The notes beneath the pieces were generated by a model. It was not told where the DNA came from and did not search any database. It was given only the letters and a program-made list of their open reading frames with translations. Shown in pieces: positions 53,178-60,873 of a stretch of DNA of 64,000 nucleotides. The stretch's first letter is position 1; every line of letters begins with the position of its first letter. Both the position numbers and the translations under genes were made by a program. Source of the stretch: an uncultured Prevotellaceae bacterium (GTDB lineage Bacteria; Bacteroidota; Bacteroidia; Bacteroidales; Bacteroidaceae); the NCBI GenBank assembly GCA_947165505.1, contig CAMVAT010000003.1, positions 62,001 through 126,000 on the forward strand. The letters run 5' to 3'.

Positions 53178-54195
53178 ATGTATTCTACATATATCTCTAA
53201 AGACGATTCTAATGCTATCAAAGGTATAGCGATATTGTTCATGCTGTACCTTCACCTGTTTAACAGAGTAACAGACGGGGTGGTGGATTTTTGGGCGGGT
53301 GGACAAGCCACTGACCAAATGTCTTTCTGGTGGAGCCTATCCTGTGCCGTTTTTCCTGATGATGAGCGGGTATGGGCTTTATTATACCCAAGCGAAAGGA
53401 CGATTGACCTTCCGTTCCACATGCAAGCGGACTTGGAAACTGTATATACATTATTGGGTCGTAACCGCTTTCTTTGCGGGAATAGGGTGCTTCGTGGCTC
53501 CTGAATTTTATCCCGGTGATGCCTGTAAGGTGATAGAAAACGTTACGTCATGGCATTGCACTTACAATTATGAAACGTGGTTTCTCTTACCTTATGTAGT
53601 CATCAGTTTCATGTCGCCTCTTATTTTCAGGGTGATGGACAAAATACCCCTAAAATGGTCGTTGTTTGCAGCTTTTCTTATTTCCTACGGAGCTCAATTC
53701 GTTATCAGCCGCTATGTGGCTACAGACATTTTGACCACTCAGGTTATTGTCTTTGTAGTCGTCGTTATTGGCCTGCTGTTCGATTTCGTGATAGGCGCAG
53801 CCATGGCTAAATATGCTTTTTCGCAGAACGCTAAAGAGAGTGAAGACAAACGAAAAGCGCCCATGCCCTTTGTCTGGGGAATATTGCTGATAGTCGTGCT
53901 TGTCGCGCTCAGGTGCATCGTCCGTTTGCCCTGGGATTCGTTCTATACGTTCTTCATCGTCATGATCATCCTTAATATGAGGCATGTTGGCTGGATAGAC
54001 AGTGTGCTAGCAGAACTGGGTAAAAAGTCGATGGTGATGTGGATGGTGCATACGTATTTCTCCATCTACCTGTTTCACGACTTTATCTATGGGTTTAAAT
54101 ATCCGATAGTCATCTATCTCGTGCTGATTGGCGTGAGTTACCTGACTTCTACTCTGTTGATGAAGATTTGTTCGCTGGTTCAAATTCCCAGATAA
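53178..54195 (+). pseudogene. Acyltransferase 3 family gene with a one-base frameshift
   Basis: The start MYSTYISKDDSNAIKGIA and LYLHLFNRVTDG (with the family His) is in one frame. The rest (LTKCLSGGAYPVPFFLMMSGY onward, about 295 residues with eight helices) is in the next frame. Dropping one T from the TTTTT run at 53288-53292 joins them as a normal OafA-like protein of about 338 residues. Either the gene is inactive, or the T-run is phase-variable, or the assembly has an error. Related to the intact acyltransferase at 47767-48777. Confidence 0.78.
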
Positions 54196-54418
54196 CGATT
54201 GGCAATACTCTAACTCAACATTTTTGTTCAGGTGCTCAACAAATTTTCAGTAGCCTATAATGAATAATAAATGTTGTAAAAAACAAGAATAATTAATGGC
54301 TAATTGATGGCTAATTAATGGGAATTATATGTTGAATATCATAACTCCTTCCCTATATCCTTAATGTTCAAAGTTCAATGTTCAAAGTGAATGCCCTCTT
54401 CCTTCTAAAATACCGACT

Positions 54419-55516
54419 ATGTCTAAATTTCGTAATATATTTGTCCGTCTCTACGATGTCCTTTGGCGTGACCCCAAACTGATATGGAAATACTATATGC
54501 CTTGGAGCTGTTCGGGGCAAGGGGCAGGGGGCAAGGGGCAGGAGATTACCTCGCCACAAGTAGGGACAGGGCGTGCCCTGTCCGCTGCCTCGGATAGCCA
54601 AGTGGCTTCCCCCTCCTTGGGAGGGGGGCAGGGGGAGGTAGCTCCTTCCCTTTACCTTTTCCGCGTTGACGGTCGTGTGGGGCATGGTGGTATGTTTGAC
54701 CGGCTGAAAGGGCTTATCTCGGTATATGCCGTGGCTAAGGCGCAGGGCAAACCCTTCCGCATCCTCTTCACCTATCCCTTCCGGTTGGAGACATATCTGG
54801 AACCGCGCGACTACGACTGGCGACTGCGCGAGGGTGAACTCTCGGAGCGGTTTCCGAAGGCGAGGCCGGTGTTTGCCTATGGTGAGTGCTACAACCCCGT
54901 GCGCATCATGAAAAACCGGCGGAGGCAGACGCATTTCTACTACGGCTACAACTCGCTCGACAAAATCAACGAGCACTTCGGTACAGACTACGACTGGGGA
55001 CAGCTCTATCATGAACTGTTTCGCCCTTCGCCTTATCTGCAACAGTACCTGGACCACTACCAGAAGGAGATAGGCTCTGACTATATCGTGGTTCATACCC
55101 GTTTCCTGAACCTGCTCGGCGACAAGACCGAGACCGACATCAACCCCGAACTGCCCGTAGAACAGCGGCAAGCCCTGATGGACAGGATTATTGAGAAGAT
55201 GAAAGAGGTTTCCCCCTCCTTGGGAGGGGGGAAGGGGGAGGCTTCTCGAGTGATGTTGGCTTCCGACAGCATGACGTTTATCGCATACGCCCGGAAGCGG
55301 ATGCCTGAGGTCTATGTGGTGCCAGGCACGGTGAAGCATATCGACACGGCGGGAAAGACGGATGACGCCGAGAACATCAAGATGTTTCTTGACTATTACC
55401 TCATCGCGGGCGCAAAAAAAGTGTATAACATCGTAGGGCCGGGCATGTGGCCCTCGGCCTTCCCCGAATACGCCGCCAAGATCGGACAGACAGAATTCGA
55501 GCGGGTCGTCTTGTGA
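54419..55516 (+). CDS. Putative O-fucosyltransferase-fold glycosyltransferase with several inserted repeats
   Basis: A 365-residue protein whose core resembles GT-B fucosyltransferases. RVGHGGMFDRLKGLISVYAV (about 86-105) is like the Gly-rich acceptor loop, and VVHTRFLNLLGD (about 223-234) is the HxR-type donor motif. Between residues 31 and 75 three intergenic repeat families are read in frame: GQGAGGKGQ from a TGCCCCTTGCCCC unit, VGTGRALSA from GACAGGGCGTGCCCTGTC, and SPSLGGGQGEV from the 30-base element. A second 30-base element at about residues 265-275 adds SPSLGGGKGEA. Whether it remains active is uncertain. Confidence 0.62.
   Translation: MSKFRNIFVRLYDVLWRDPKLIWKYYMPWSCSGQGAGGKGQEITSPQVGTGRALSAASDSQVASPSLGGGQGEVAPSLYLFRVDGRVGHGGMFDRLKGLISVYAVAKAQGKPFRILFTYPFRLETYLEPRDYDWRLREGELSERFPKARPVFAYGECYNPVRIMKNRRRQTHFYYGYNSLDKINEHFGTDYDWGQLYHELFRPSPYLQQYLDHYQKEIGSDYIVVHTRFLNLLGDKTETDINPELPVEQRQALMDRIIEKMKEVSPSLGGGKGEASRVMLASDSMTFIAYARKRMPEVYVVPGTVKHIDTAGKTDDAENIKMFLDYYLIAGAKKVYNIVGPGMWPSAFPEYAAKIGQTEFERVVL
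54514..54583 (+). repeat. Two intergenic repeat families inside a gene
   Basis: The G/C-run repeat at 54514-54544 (the reverse of the TGCCCCTTGCCCC family) and the hairpin GGACAGGGC, GT, GCCCTGTCC at 54564-54583 both lie within the reading frame of the glycosyltransferase at 54419-55516. Confidence 0.8.
54609..54638 (+). repeat. 30-base coding palindromic element, copy 2
   Basis: CCCCCTCC, TTG, GGAGGGGGG then CAGGGGGAGG. It encodes SPSLGGGQGEV, in the same frame relative to the element as copies 1, 3 and 4. Confidence 0.85.
55212..55241 (+). repeat. 30-base coding palindromic element, copy 3
   Basis: Same structure with AAGGGGGAGG at the end. It encodes SPSLGGGKGEA in the middle of the glycosyltransferase at 54419-55516, between two regions of the predicted fold. 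Confidence 0.85.
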
Positions 55517-55976
55517 GTGTCTTTAGCACGCTTTGCGCGGAATGCCGTCATGCTTCGCCATTCATCGTGATTGGCGAGGTAACCAATTCCCCCTCTAAGT
55601 TAGAGGGGGTGGCCGGAGGCCGGGGGCGTGTGCCGATGCCGTAGGGTGGGGTACAGTACCCACCCAAAAAGTTCAGGGCGCCGTTCATTTGGAAGATTTT
55701 TATTTTAAAAACATGTAATTGCCGTTAATTACCCATTAATGATCATTAATTAGATTCGCCGCCAGCGGCGAAATAAATTCATGAAAATTACTTTCCGCTT
55801 CGCACAGTGACCGTTGGTTCGTGGACAATTTATGGAAATTACTTTCCGCTTCGCACAGTGACCTTCGGTTCGTGTTAAAAAACTTTGCCGTAGGCAACAC
55901 ATTGGGCGTTCATCGGGCTTAATTTGTGATATTTCCCGCCTTTGGCGGTGAAGCGTTCTCCATAATCGTATTTTTT
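55517..55976. repeat. Repeat-only spacer with composite modules
   Basis: No gene is seen. Modules are a longer relative of the 30-base element with CCCCCTCTAAGTTAGAGGGGG (about 55590-55610) and a GGCCGGAGGCC hairpin; GGTGGGGTACAGTACCCACC (about 55645-55665); a GTAATTGCCGTTAATTACCC module; CGCCGCCAGCGGCG; two CTTTCCGCTTCGCACAGTGA units (about 55790-55862); and TTTGCCGTAGGCAACAC. Confidence 0.7.
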
Positions 55977-57071
55977 ATGTCAGATATTACTCATAAAATA
56001 GATTTCCAGCCAGTGGCCCCCTCCCTCGGAGGGGGTACGGGGGAGGCTCTAGACATTTCCATCATCATCCCGGTATATAACGTGGAGCAGTATCTGAGGA
56101 AATGCCTTGACTCTATCCTCAGACAGGGACTGCACGACGGTGAGTATGAGGTGATTCTCGTGAGCGACGGTTCGAAGGACGGTTCGGTGGCTATCTGCGA
56201 GGAGTATTGCCGGCAGTATCCGCACTTCAGACTGATAAAGCAAGAGAACCAGGGCGTGTCGGCGGCGCGCAACAATGGCATGGAACATGCACGCGGCAAA
56301 TATATCGTTTTCGCCGATGCTGACGACTATCTGCTCGACAACGGACTGAACCTGGCCTACGAGCACTTCCGCGGCCGCGACGACATCGACGTGATACACT
56401 ACTACAGCAGCTACGACAACTGGGAGAAAAACGAGATAGACAACACCATCGACTTCGACGGCACCGGACATGAGCTTATCATGCAGGGCGGACTGCCGTC
56501 GTTCTGTTGGCTCTGTTTCTACAGCAAGGCGTTTCTCGACCGCCATCACCTGCGCTTCAAACCCTACATCGTGGGCGAGGACCAGCTGTTCTCGTCGGCG
56601 GTATATATTGCCAACCCGCGTATCGTCTCGACGCGGGCGCGCTTCTACCGCTATGTGATACACGAGGGCAGCGCCACCACACGGCGCTCGGTGGAGCACA
56701 CGCGGCGTTGTGTCGATGACTACCTCGACTCCTTTCGCGACATCATGGCGTGCATGGAACAGTATGGTATCCGTCAGGGCACACCGCTCTACGACGCCTG
56801 CATCCGGTCGGTCAACTCGAAGAAAATGTTCGGTTTCAGTCGCATCCTCTCTGCGGAATATACCCGGATGCAATATAAAGAGGTGATGGCGAAATGCCGC
56901 GATATCGGCTTCTACCCCGTACTGCGCACGGCTACGGGCATGAAGCACCGCCTGACTGTAGCCCTGATGAACAGCGTGATGCGCTATCGCTGGCTCTACC
57001 GACCCGCCAGCTTCGCCTTCAACCGCATCGTGGTGCCCTATGTGCTGCCCAGAATAAGAAAAACGCTATAG
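55977..57071 (+). CDS. GT2 glycosyltransferase with inserted palindromic element
   Basis: A 364-residue GT-A enzyme whose core starts at about residue 26 (DISIIIPVYNVEQYLRKCL), with LVSDGSKDGS and FADADDYL (metal site), ending with a basic membrane-associating stretch. Residues 14-24 (APSLGGGTGEA) come from the 30-base element at 56017-56046. No Met follows until well into the core, so the element is translated. The Met at 55977 is the nearest ATG. An in-frame GTG at 55926 is less likely because it lies in repeat-type sequence. Confidence 0.84.
   Translation: MSDITHKIDFQPVAPSLGGGTGEALDISIIIPVYNVEQYLRKCLDSILRQGLHDGEYEVILVSDGSKDGSVAICEEYCRQYPHFRLIKQENQGVSAARNNGMEHARGKYIVFADADDYLLDNGLNLAYEHFRGRDDIDVIHYYSSYDNWEKNEIDNTIDFDGTGHELIMQGGLPSFCWLCFYSKAFLDRHHLRFKPYIVGEDQLFSSAVYIANPRIVSTRARFYRYVIHEGSATTRRSVEHTRRCVDDYLDSFRDIMACMEQYGIRQGTPLYDACIRSVNSKKMFGFSRILSAEYTRMQYKEVMAKCRDIGFYPVLRTATGMKHRLTVALMNSVMRYRWLYRPASFAFNRIVVPYVLPRIRKTL
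56017..56046 (+). repeat. 30-base coding palindromic element, copy 4
   Basis: CCCCCTCC, CTC, GGAGGGGG, TA and CGGGGGAGG. Encodes (A)PSLGGGTGEA at residues 14-24 of the glycosyltransferase at 55977-57071. Confidence 0.85.
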
Positions 57072-57090
57072 ACGTTGAACGTTATCAGAA

Positions 57091-57264
57091 TGTTTAGTGT
57101 TGAGTGTTCTTACACTGTTTAGTGTTGAGTGTTTAGTGTTTAGTGTTCTTACACTGTTTAGTGTTGAGGGTTTAGTGTTTAGTGTTCTTTCACTGTTTCG
57201 TGCACGTAGCTTCACCATCAACCTCAGCTCGTTTCCCCCTCCCCTCGGAGGGGGCAGGGGGAGG
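57091..57264. repeat. GTTTAGTG repeats and an intergenic 30-base element
   Basis: GTTTAGTGTTGAGTG-type units run from 57091 to about 57200. The 30-base element (copy 5, CCCCCTCCC, CTC, GGAGGGGG, CAGGGGGAGG) follows at 57235-57264. Here it is not inside a gene, showing that the same element lives in both settings. The gap 57072-57408 holds nothing else apart from the promoter listed next. Confidence 0.8.
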
Positions 57265-57348
57265 CCGCATATCTCCTTCACCTTGCCCCTCAGAACTTTG
57301 AACGTTGTTGATACTACGGGATAGTTGAAGAACTTTTTTTGAATATAA

Positions 57349-57380
57349 TTTGTAATTGTGATTTTTTGTCGGTAAATTTG
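57349..57380 (+). promoter_or_regulatory. Bacteroidetes-type promoter for the toxin-antitoxin pair
   Basis: TTTG at 57349-57352 and TAAATTTG at 57373-57380 are 20 bases apart, a full match to the consensus, 28 bases before the antitoxin-like start. Confidence 0.75.
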
Positions 57381-57408
57381 CATGGTTTAATAATAAATAG
57401 CGTCATTT

Positions 57409-57636
57409 ATGGAAGGAATATCTGTAAACTCTAAGGCTATATCACCTATTGATGCCTTATGGGCTCTTATCCAAACACAAAGTAAAACTGTGCGTAAGGC
57501 TTTAATGGAAAGACTTATGCAAGATGAGCAGATTTTAGATGCTCAGCATAAAGATGTAAAAGATAGCCTGAATAAGGCTTTCGAAGAATTGTATGAAGGG
57601 AAGGCCAAACATAATGCAAGAGAGTTGTTTGCGTAA
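57409..57636 (+). CDS. Antitoxin-like small protein
   Basis: A 75-residue, mostly helical, charged protein. The one-base overlap of its stop with the next gene (TAATG), the promoter directly upstream and the RelE-like protein downstream identify it as the probable antitoxin of a type II pair. I do not recognise a DNA-binding motif; it may act mainly by binding the toxin. Confidence 0.65.
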   Translation: MEGISVNSKAISPIDALWALIQTQSKTVRKALMERLMQDEQILDAQHKDVKDSLNKAFEELYEGKAKHNARELFA

Positions 57637-57887
57637 TGGAAGTTATATTTGATTATTTGCCCGAGTTTGAAAAAAGGGCAAAAGAATTAGCTAAAAAATA
57701 TAAGTCTTTTAAGACCGATTATTCACTCCTTTTGGATGAGCTGGAAAAGAATCCGTTTGGAGGCGAGGCTTTAGGGCATCATACGTTTAAATATAGAATG
57801 GCCATTTCCTCGAAAGGTAAAGGAAAGAGTGGAGGCGCAAGGGATGCGTATTTGCGCAGTTTGGTTCAACTGGTAGAACATAAATGA
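57636..57887 (+). CDS. RelE/ParE-like toxin, probably truncated
   Basis: An 83-residue protein. KRAKELAKKYKSFKTDYSLL and YRMAISSKGKGKSGGAR are typical of a Bacteroidetes RelE-like toxin group. Relatives continue for about 30-40 more residues after SGGAR with further strands ending in a YLLTIYDK-like block. Here the sequence after SGGAR leaves the family pattern and stops. A different frame further on (57925-57960) reads TRYLTLITNTKEAIS, which resembles the missing end. A frameshift and loss of toxin activity are therefore likely. Confidence 0.65.
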   Translation: MEVIFDYLPEFEKRAKELAKKYKSFKTDYSLLLDELEKNPFGGEALGHHTFKYRMAISSKGKGKSGGARDAYLRSLVQLVEHK

Positions 57888-57987
57888 AAAGCATGGCGAC
57901 ACGGTATTTGACTCTTATCACTAATACTAAGGAGGCTATATCAACTACTTAACTACTAAGTTACTAGTTTATCTTCATTCAATCATT

Positions 57988-59217
57988 ATGTCAGAGAATC
58001 ATTCTCAATCAGATACTCAAACAATGACACCCTCACAAGGGGGCGGGGCGGTTGTAGAACCTCGTAAAAAACTCATTCGTGTGACAACCGTATCGCAGAG
58101 TCTGGCTGATTTCTTAGTCGGACAACTGAAATTCCTCAACCAGTATTTCGAGGTGGTGGGGGTGACATGTGATGACGGATTCATACAATTGGTGCGAGAC
58201 CGCGAGGGCATCCGCGTGGAGGAGGTGCATATAGAGCGCGAAATAAGCCTGTGGTCGGACATCAAGTCGCTCTGGGCACTATATCGTCTCTTCCGTAAGG
58301 AAAAGCCCGAAATAGTACATACCAACACTCCAAAGGGAAGCCTGCTGTCTATGCTGGCGGCGAAGGCGGCGCGTGTGCCGCACCGCATTTATCTCGTGAC
58401 GGGGCTGCGCTATCAGGGGGCGTCGGGGATATTCCGCACGCTGCTCAAAACTATGGAGAAAATCACGTGCTGGGCGGCCAACAAAGTGATTCCAGAAGGA
58501 CTGGGGGTGAAAAAAATACTCATGGACGACCATATCACCAAGAAACCCTTAGAGGTGGTGCATTACGGCAACATCAACGGTAAGGATACCGCGTATTACT
58601 CCATTGAGGAAACTCGTAAGAAATATGGCGAACGTGAGGATTTCAGGGCGGGCATGGGTGTCAAGCCTGACGATTTTGCTTTTGTCTTTGTGGGCCGTAT
58701 CACAGGCGACAAAGGAATGAACGAACTGGCTGAGGCGATGAAGGCCCTCGCACCTAAATATCCACAACTAAAATTGATACTGGTAGGGCCCTACGAGAAA
58801 GACTTGGATCCTATCACTCCTGAGGCGGAGGCTTTTTTCGAAAATAGCGAAGCTGTCGTCATGACGGGCAATCAAGTGGATGTGCGCCCCTATCTGATGG
58901 CGGCTGATGCACTGGTGTTCCCGTCGTACCGTGAGGGGTTCCCCAACGTGCCGCTCGAGGCGGGGTGCCTGGGACTGCCATCTATCGTGACCGACATCAA
59001 TGGATGTAATGAAGCAATCATTGAGGGCGAAAACGGAATCATCATACCGCCCAAGGATGCTGGCAGACTGCAGAAGGCCATGGAGGAATTCTTGACGAAT
59101 CCCGCTCTTGTGGCGCAGATGGCGGGTAAGGCACGGCAACTGATTGTGTCGCGATATAAGCAGGAGGATGTATGGGCGGCCCTGCTCGACATGTATCGGC
59201 ATGAACTCGGAATCTGA
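57988..59217 (+). CDS. GT4 glycosyltransferase with an altered N-terminal insert
   Basis: A GT-B transferase of 409 residues. VTTVSQSLADFLVGQLKFL (about 36-54) opens the acceptor domain. FVFVGRITGDKGMNELAEAM and FPSYREGFPNVPLEAGCLG carry the donor site. Residues 14-20 (TPSQGGG), encoded by ACACCCTCACAAGGGGG, look like a decayed copy of the 30-base element, at the same residue number as in two other transferases here. It precedes the priming sugar transferase, so it may add the second sugar of the repeat unit. Confidence 0.85.
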   Translation: MSENHSQSDTQTMTPSQGGGAVVEPRKKLIRVTTVSQSLADFLVGQLKFLNQYFEVVGVTCDDGFIQLVRDREGIRVEEVHIEREISLWSDIKSLWALYRLFRKEKPEIVHTNTPKGSLLSMLAAKAARVPHRIYLVTGLRYQGASGIFRTLLKTMEKITCWAANKVIPEGLGVKKILMDDHITKKPLEVVHYGNINGKDTAYYSIEETRKKYGEREDFRAGMGVKPDDFAFVFVGRITGDKGMNELAEAMKALAPKYPQLKLILVGPYEKDLDPITPEAEAFFENSEAVVMTGNQVDVRPYLMAADALVFPSYREGFPNVPLEAGCLGLPSIVTDINGCNEAIIEGENGIIIPPKDAGRLQKAMEEFLTNPALVAQMAGKARQLIVSRYKQEDVWAALLDMYRHELGI

Positions 59218-59245
59218 CAGGGCAGAATACAGAATTATATCAACC

Positions 59246-59875
59246 ATGTATAAACATTTTTTTAAACGTCTGATAGATTTTCTTGTCGCTTTGGTGGCAT
59301 TGATATGCCTGTCGCCTCTGCTTTTGGTGGTGGCGATTTGGCTCCATTTCGCCAACAAAGGGGCTGGGGCATTTTTCTTTCAGGAGAGGCCAGGGAAAGG
59401 CGAGAAAATATTTAAGATATGGAAGTTTAAAACCATGACAGATGAGCGGGACGAGAATGGTGAACTGTTGCCGGATGCTCAGAGACTCACTAAGGCCGGG
59501 CGGTTTGTCAGGGCTTCTTCCATTGATGAACTGCCTCAATTGGTCAATGTGCTATTAGGGGATATGGCCCTGATTGGCCCCCGGCCATTACTCGTGAAAT
59601 ACCTGCCCTATTACAGAGAAGAAGAGAGGCTGAGACATAGCGTAAGGCCCGGCATCACGGGGTGGGCGCAGGTGTGTGGAAGGACAACGGTGACCTGGGA
59701 CGACAAACTGGCTCATGATGTGGAATATGTCAAGAATTTGTCGTTTGCAATGGATGCCAAAATCATCTGGCTCACCATACGGAATGTGCTGAAAGGGGCT
59801 GACACGGATTTGCAAGATGAAAGCCTTGACTTGGATGTCATCCGGAAAAAAGACTTTAATGAAATGAAAAAATGA
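59246..59875 (+). CDS. Priming sugar transferase, PglC/WcaJ-type
   Basis: A 210-residue phosphoglycosyl transferase that starts glycan assembly by moving a sugar-1-phosphate to undecaprenyl phosphate. FKRLIDFLVALVALICLSPL is the membrane-embedded helix, PGKGEKIFKIWKFKTM the core motif, and IDELPQLVNVLLGDMALIGP and RPGITGWAQV complete the catalytic domain. The small size is like PglC. The Met at 59246 is chosen over an upstream Met (59144) that lies within the GT4 gene. Confidence 0.9.
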   Translation: MYKHFFKRLIDFLVALVALICLSPLLLVVAIWLHFANKGAGAFFFQERPGKGEKIFKIWKFKTMTDERDENGELLPDAQRLTKAGRFVRASSIDELPQLVNVLLGDMALIGPRPLLVKYLPYYREEERLRHSVRPGITGWAQVCGRTTVTWDDKLAHDVEYVKNLSFAMDAKIIWLTIRNVLKGADTDLQDESLDLDVIRKKDFNEMKK

Positions 59876-60873
59876 ATATATTGTTTACATGCGCTGGCAG
59901 ACGCACTTATCTGTTGAAATATTTTAAGGAGCAGTTGGGCGATGAAGGCTTGATCATCGGGGCCGACATGCAATTGTCGGCTCCAGCCTTGTCGGCGGCT
60001 GACGTGGCGGTGACGGTGCCACGGGTCTATGACGTGCATTATGTGGATAGGCTGCTGGAAATCTGCCGACAATATCAGGTGAAGATGCTTATCTCTCTGA
60101 ACGACTTGGAACTGCCTATCCTGGCGGATGCGAAGGAGAGATTTGCCGAGGCGGGTGTCTGCATGGTCGTGTCGGACAAGCATGTGATTGATATCTGCTT
60201 TGATAAGTATCTGACCGCTCATTACGTTCAGACTTTGGGACTGAAGGCTCCAAAAACGTATCTTGACCTGGGCGAAGCCAAAAAGGCACTGGTTAACGGG
60301 GAATTGTCTTTCCCCGTCGTGCTGAAACCTAGGTGGGGATCGGGCTCTATCGGCATTGAGGTGGCTGAAGATGATTCAGACCTGTTTGTGATGTATGCGA
60401 TGCTGAAGAAAAAGGTCAAGAAAACAATCTTGGCCACGGCGTCGGTGGGCGATGAGTATATCATGATTCAGCAGTTGATTCGCGGCAAAGAATACGGGCT
60501 GGATGTGATGAACGATTTAAACGGTAATTGCGTGGCTGTATCCGTGAAAGAAAAACTGGCGATGAGGGCCGGCGAGACAGACAAGGCGGTGACGGTGGAC
60601 CTGCCGCAAGTGAGGGAGATGGGACGGACGATAGGAGAACATCTCAAGCATATCGGCAATTTGGATTGTGATATCTTGGAACAAGACGGCGAGTATTACG
60701 TGCTTGAGCTGAATCCAAGGTTCGGAGGGGGATTCCCCTTCTCGTACGAGGCGGGGGTGAATCTGCCTAAAGCTTTGATTGAATGGGCGAAAGGTAATGA
60801 TGTTGATCCTAATATGTTACAACCTACATACGGGATGACATTCGCTAAGTGTGACTATTTGGTTCGGAGATAA
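59872..60873 (+). CDS. ATP-grasp ligase (CarB-like)
   Basis: A 333-residue ATP-grasp protein. ILFTCAGRRTYLLKYF begins an N-terminal Rossmann-like part. FPVVLKPRWGSGSIGIEVAE (about 141-160) is the ATP-binding segment, and YVLELNPRFGGGFPFSYEAG (about 275-294) supplies the metal-binding Glu and Asn. It overlaps the priming transferase stop by 4 bases and abuts the decarboxylase gene, so the three enzymes are co-translated. It may join an amino acid or other carboxylate to an amino sugar. Confidence 0.8.
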   Translation: MNILFTCAGRRTYLLKYFKEQLGDEGLIIGADMQLSAPALSAADVAVTVPRVYDVHYVDRLLEICRQYQVKMLISLNDLELPILADAKERFAEAGVCMVVSDKHVIDICFDKYLTAHYVQTLGLKAPKTYLDLGEAKKALVNGELSFPVVLKPRWGSGSIGIEVAEDDSDLFVMYAMLKKKVKKTILATASVGDEYIMIQQLIRGKEYGLDVMNDLNGNCVAVSVKEKLAMRAGETDKAVTVDLPQVREMGRTIGEHLKHIGNLDCDILEQDGEYYVLELNPRFGGGFPFSYEAGVNLPKALIEWAKGNDVDPNMLQPTYGMTFAKCDYLVRR

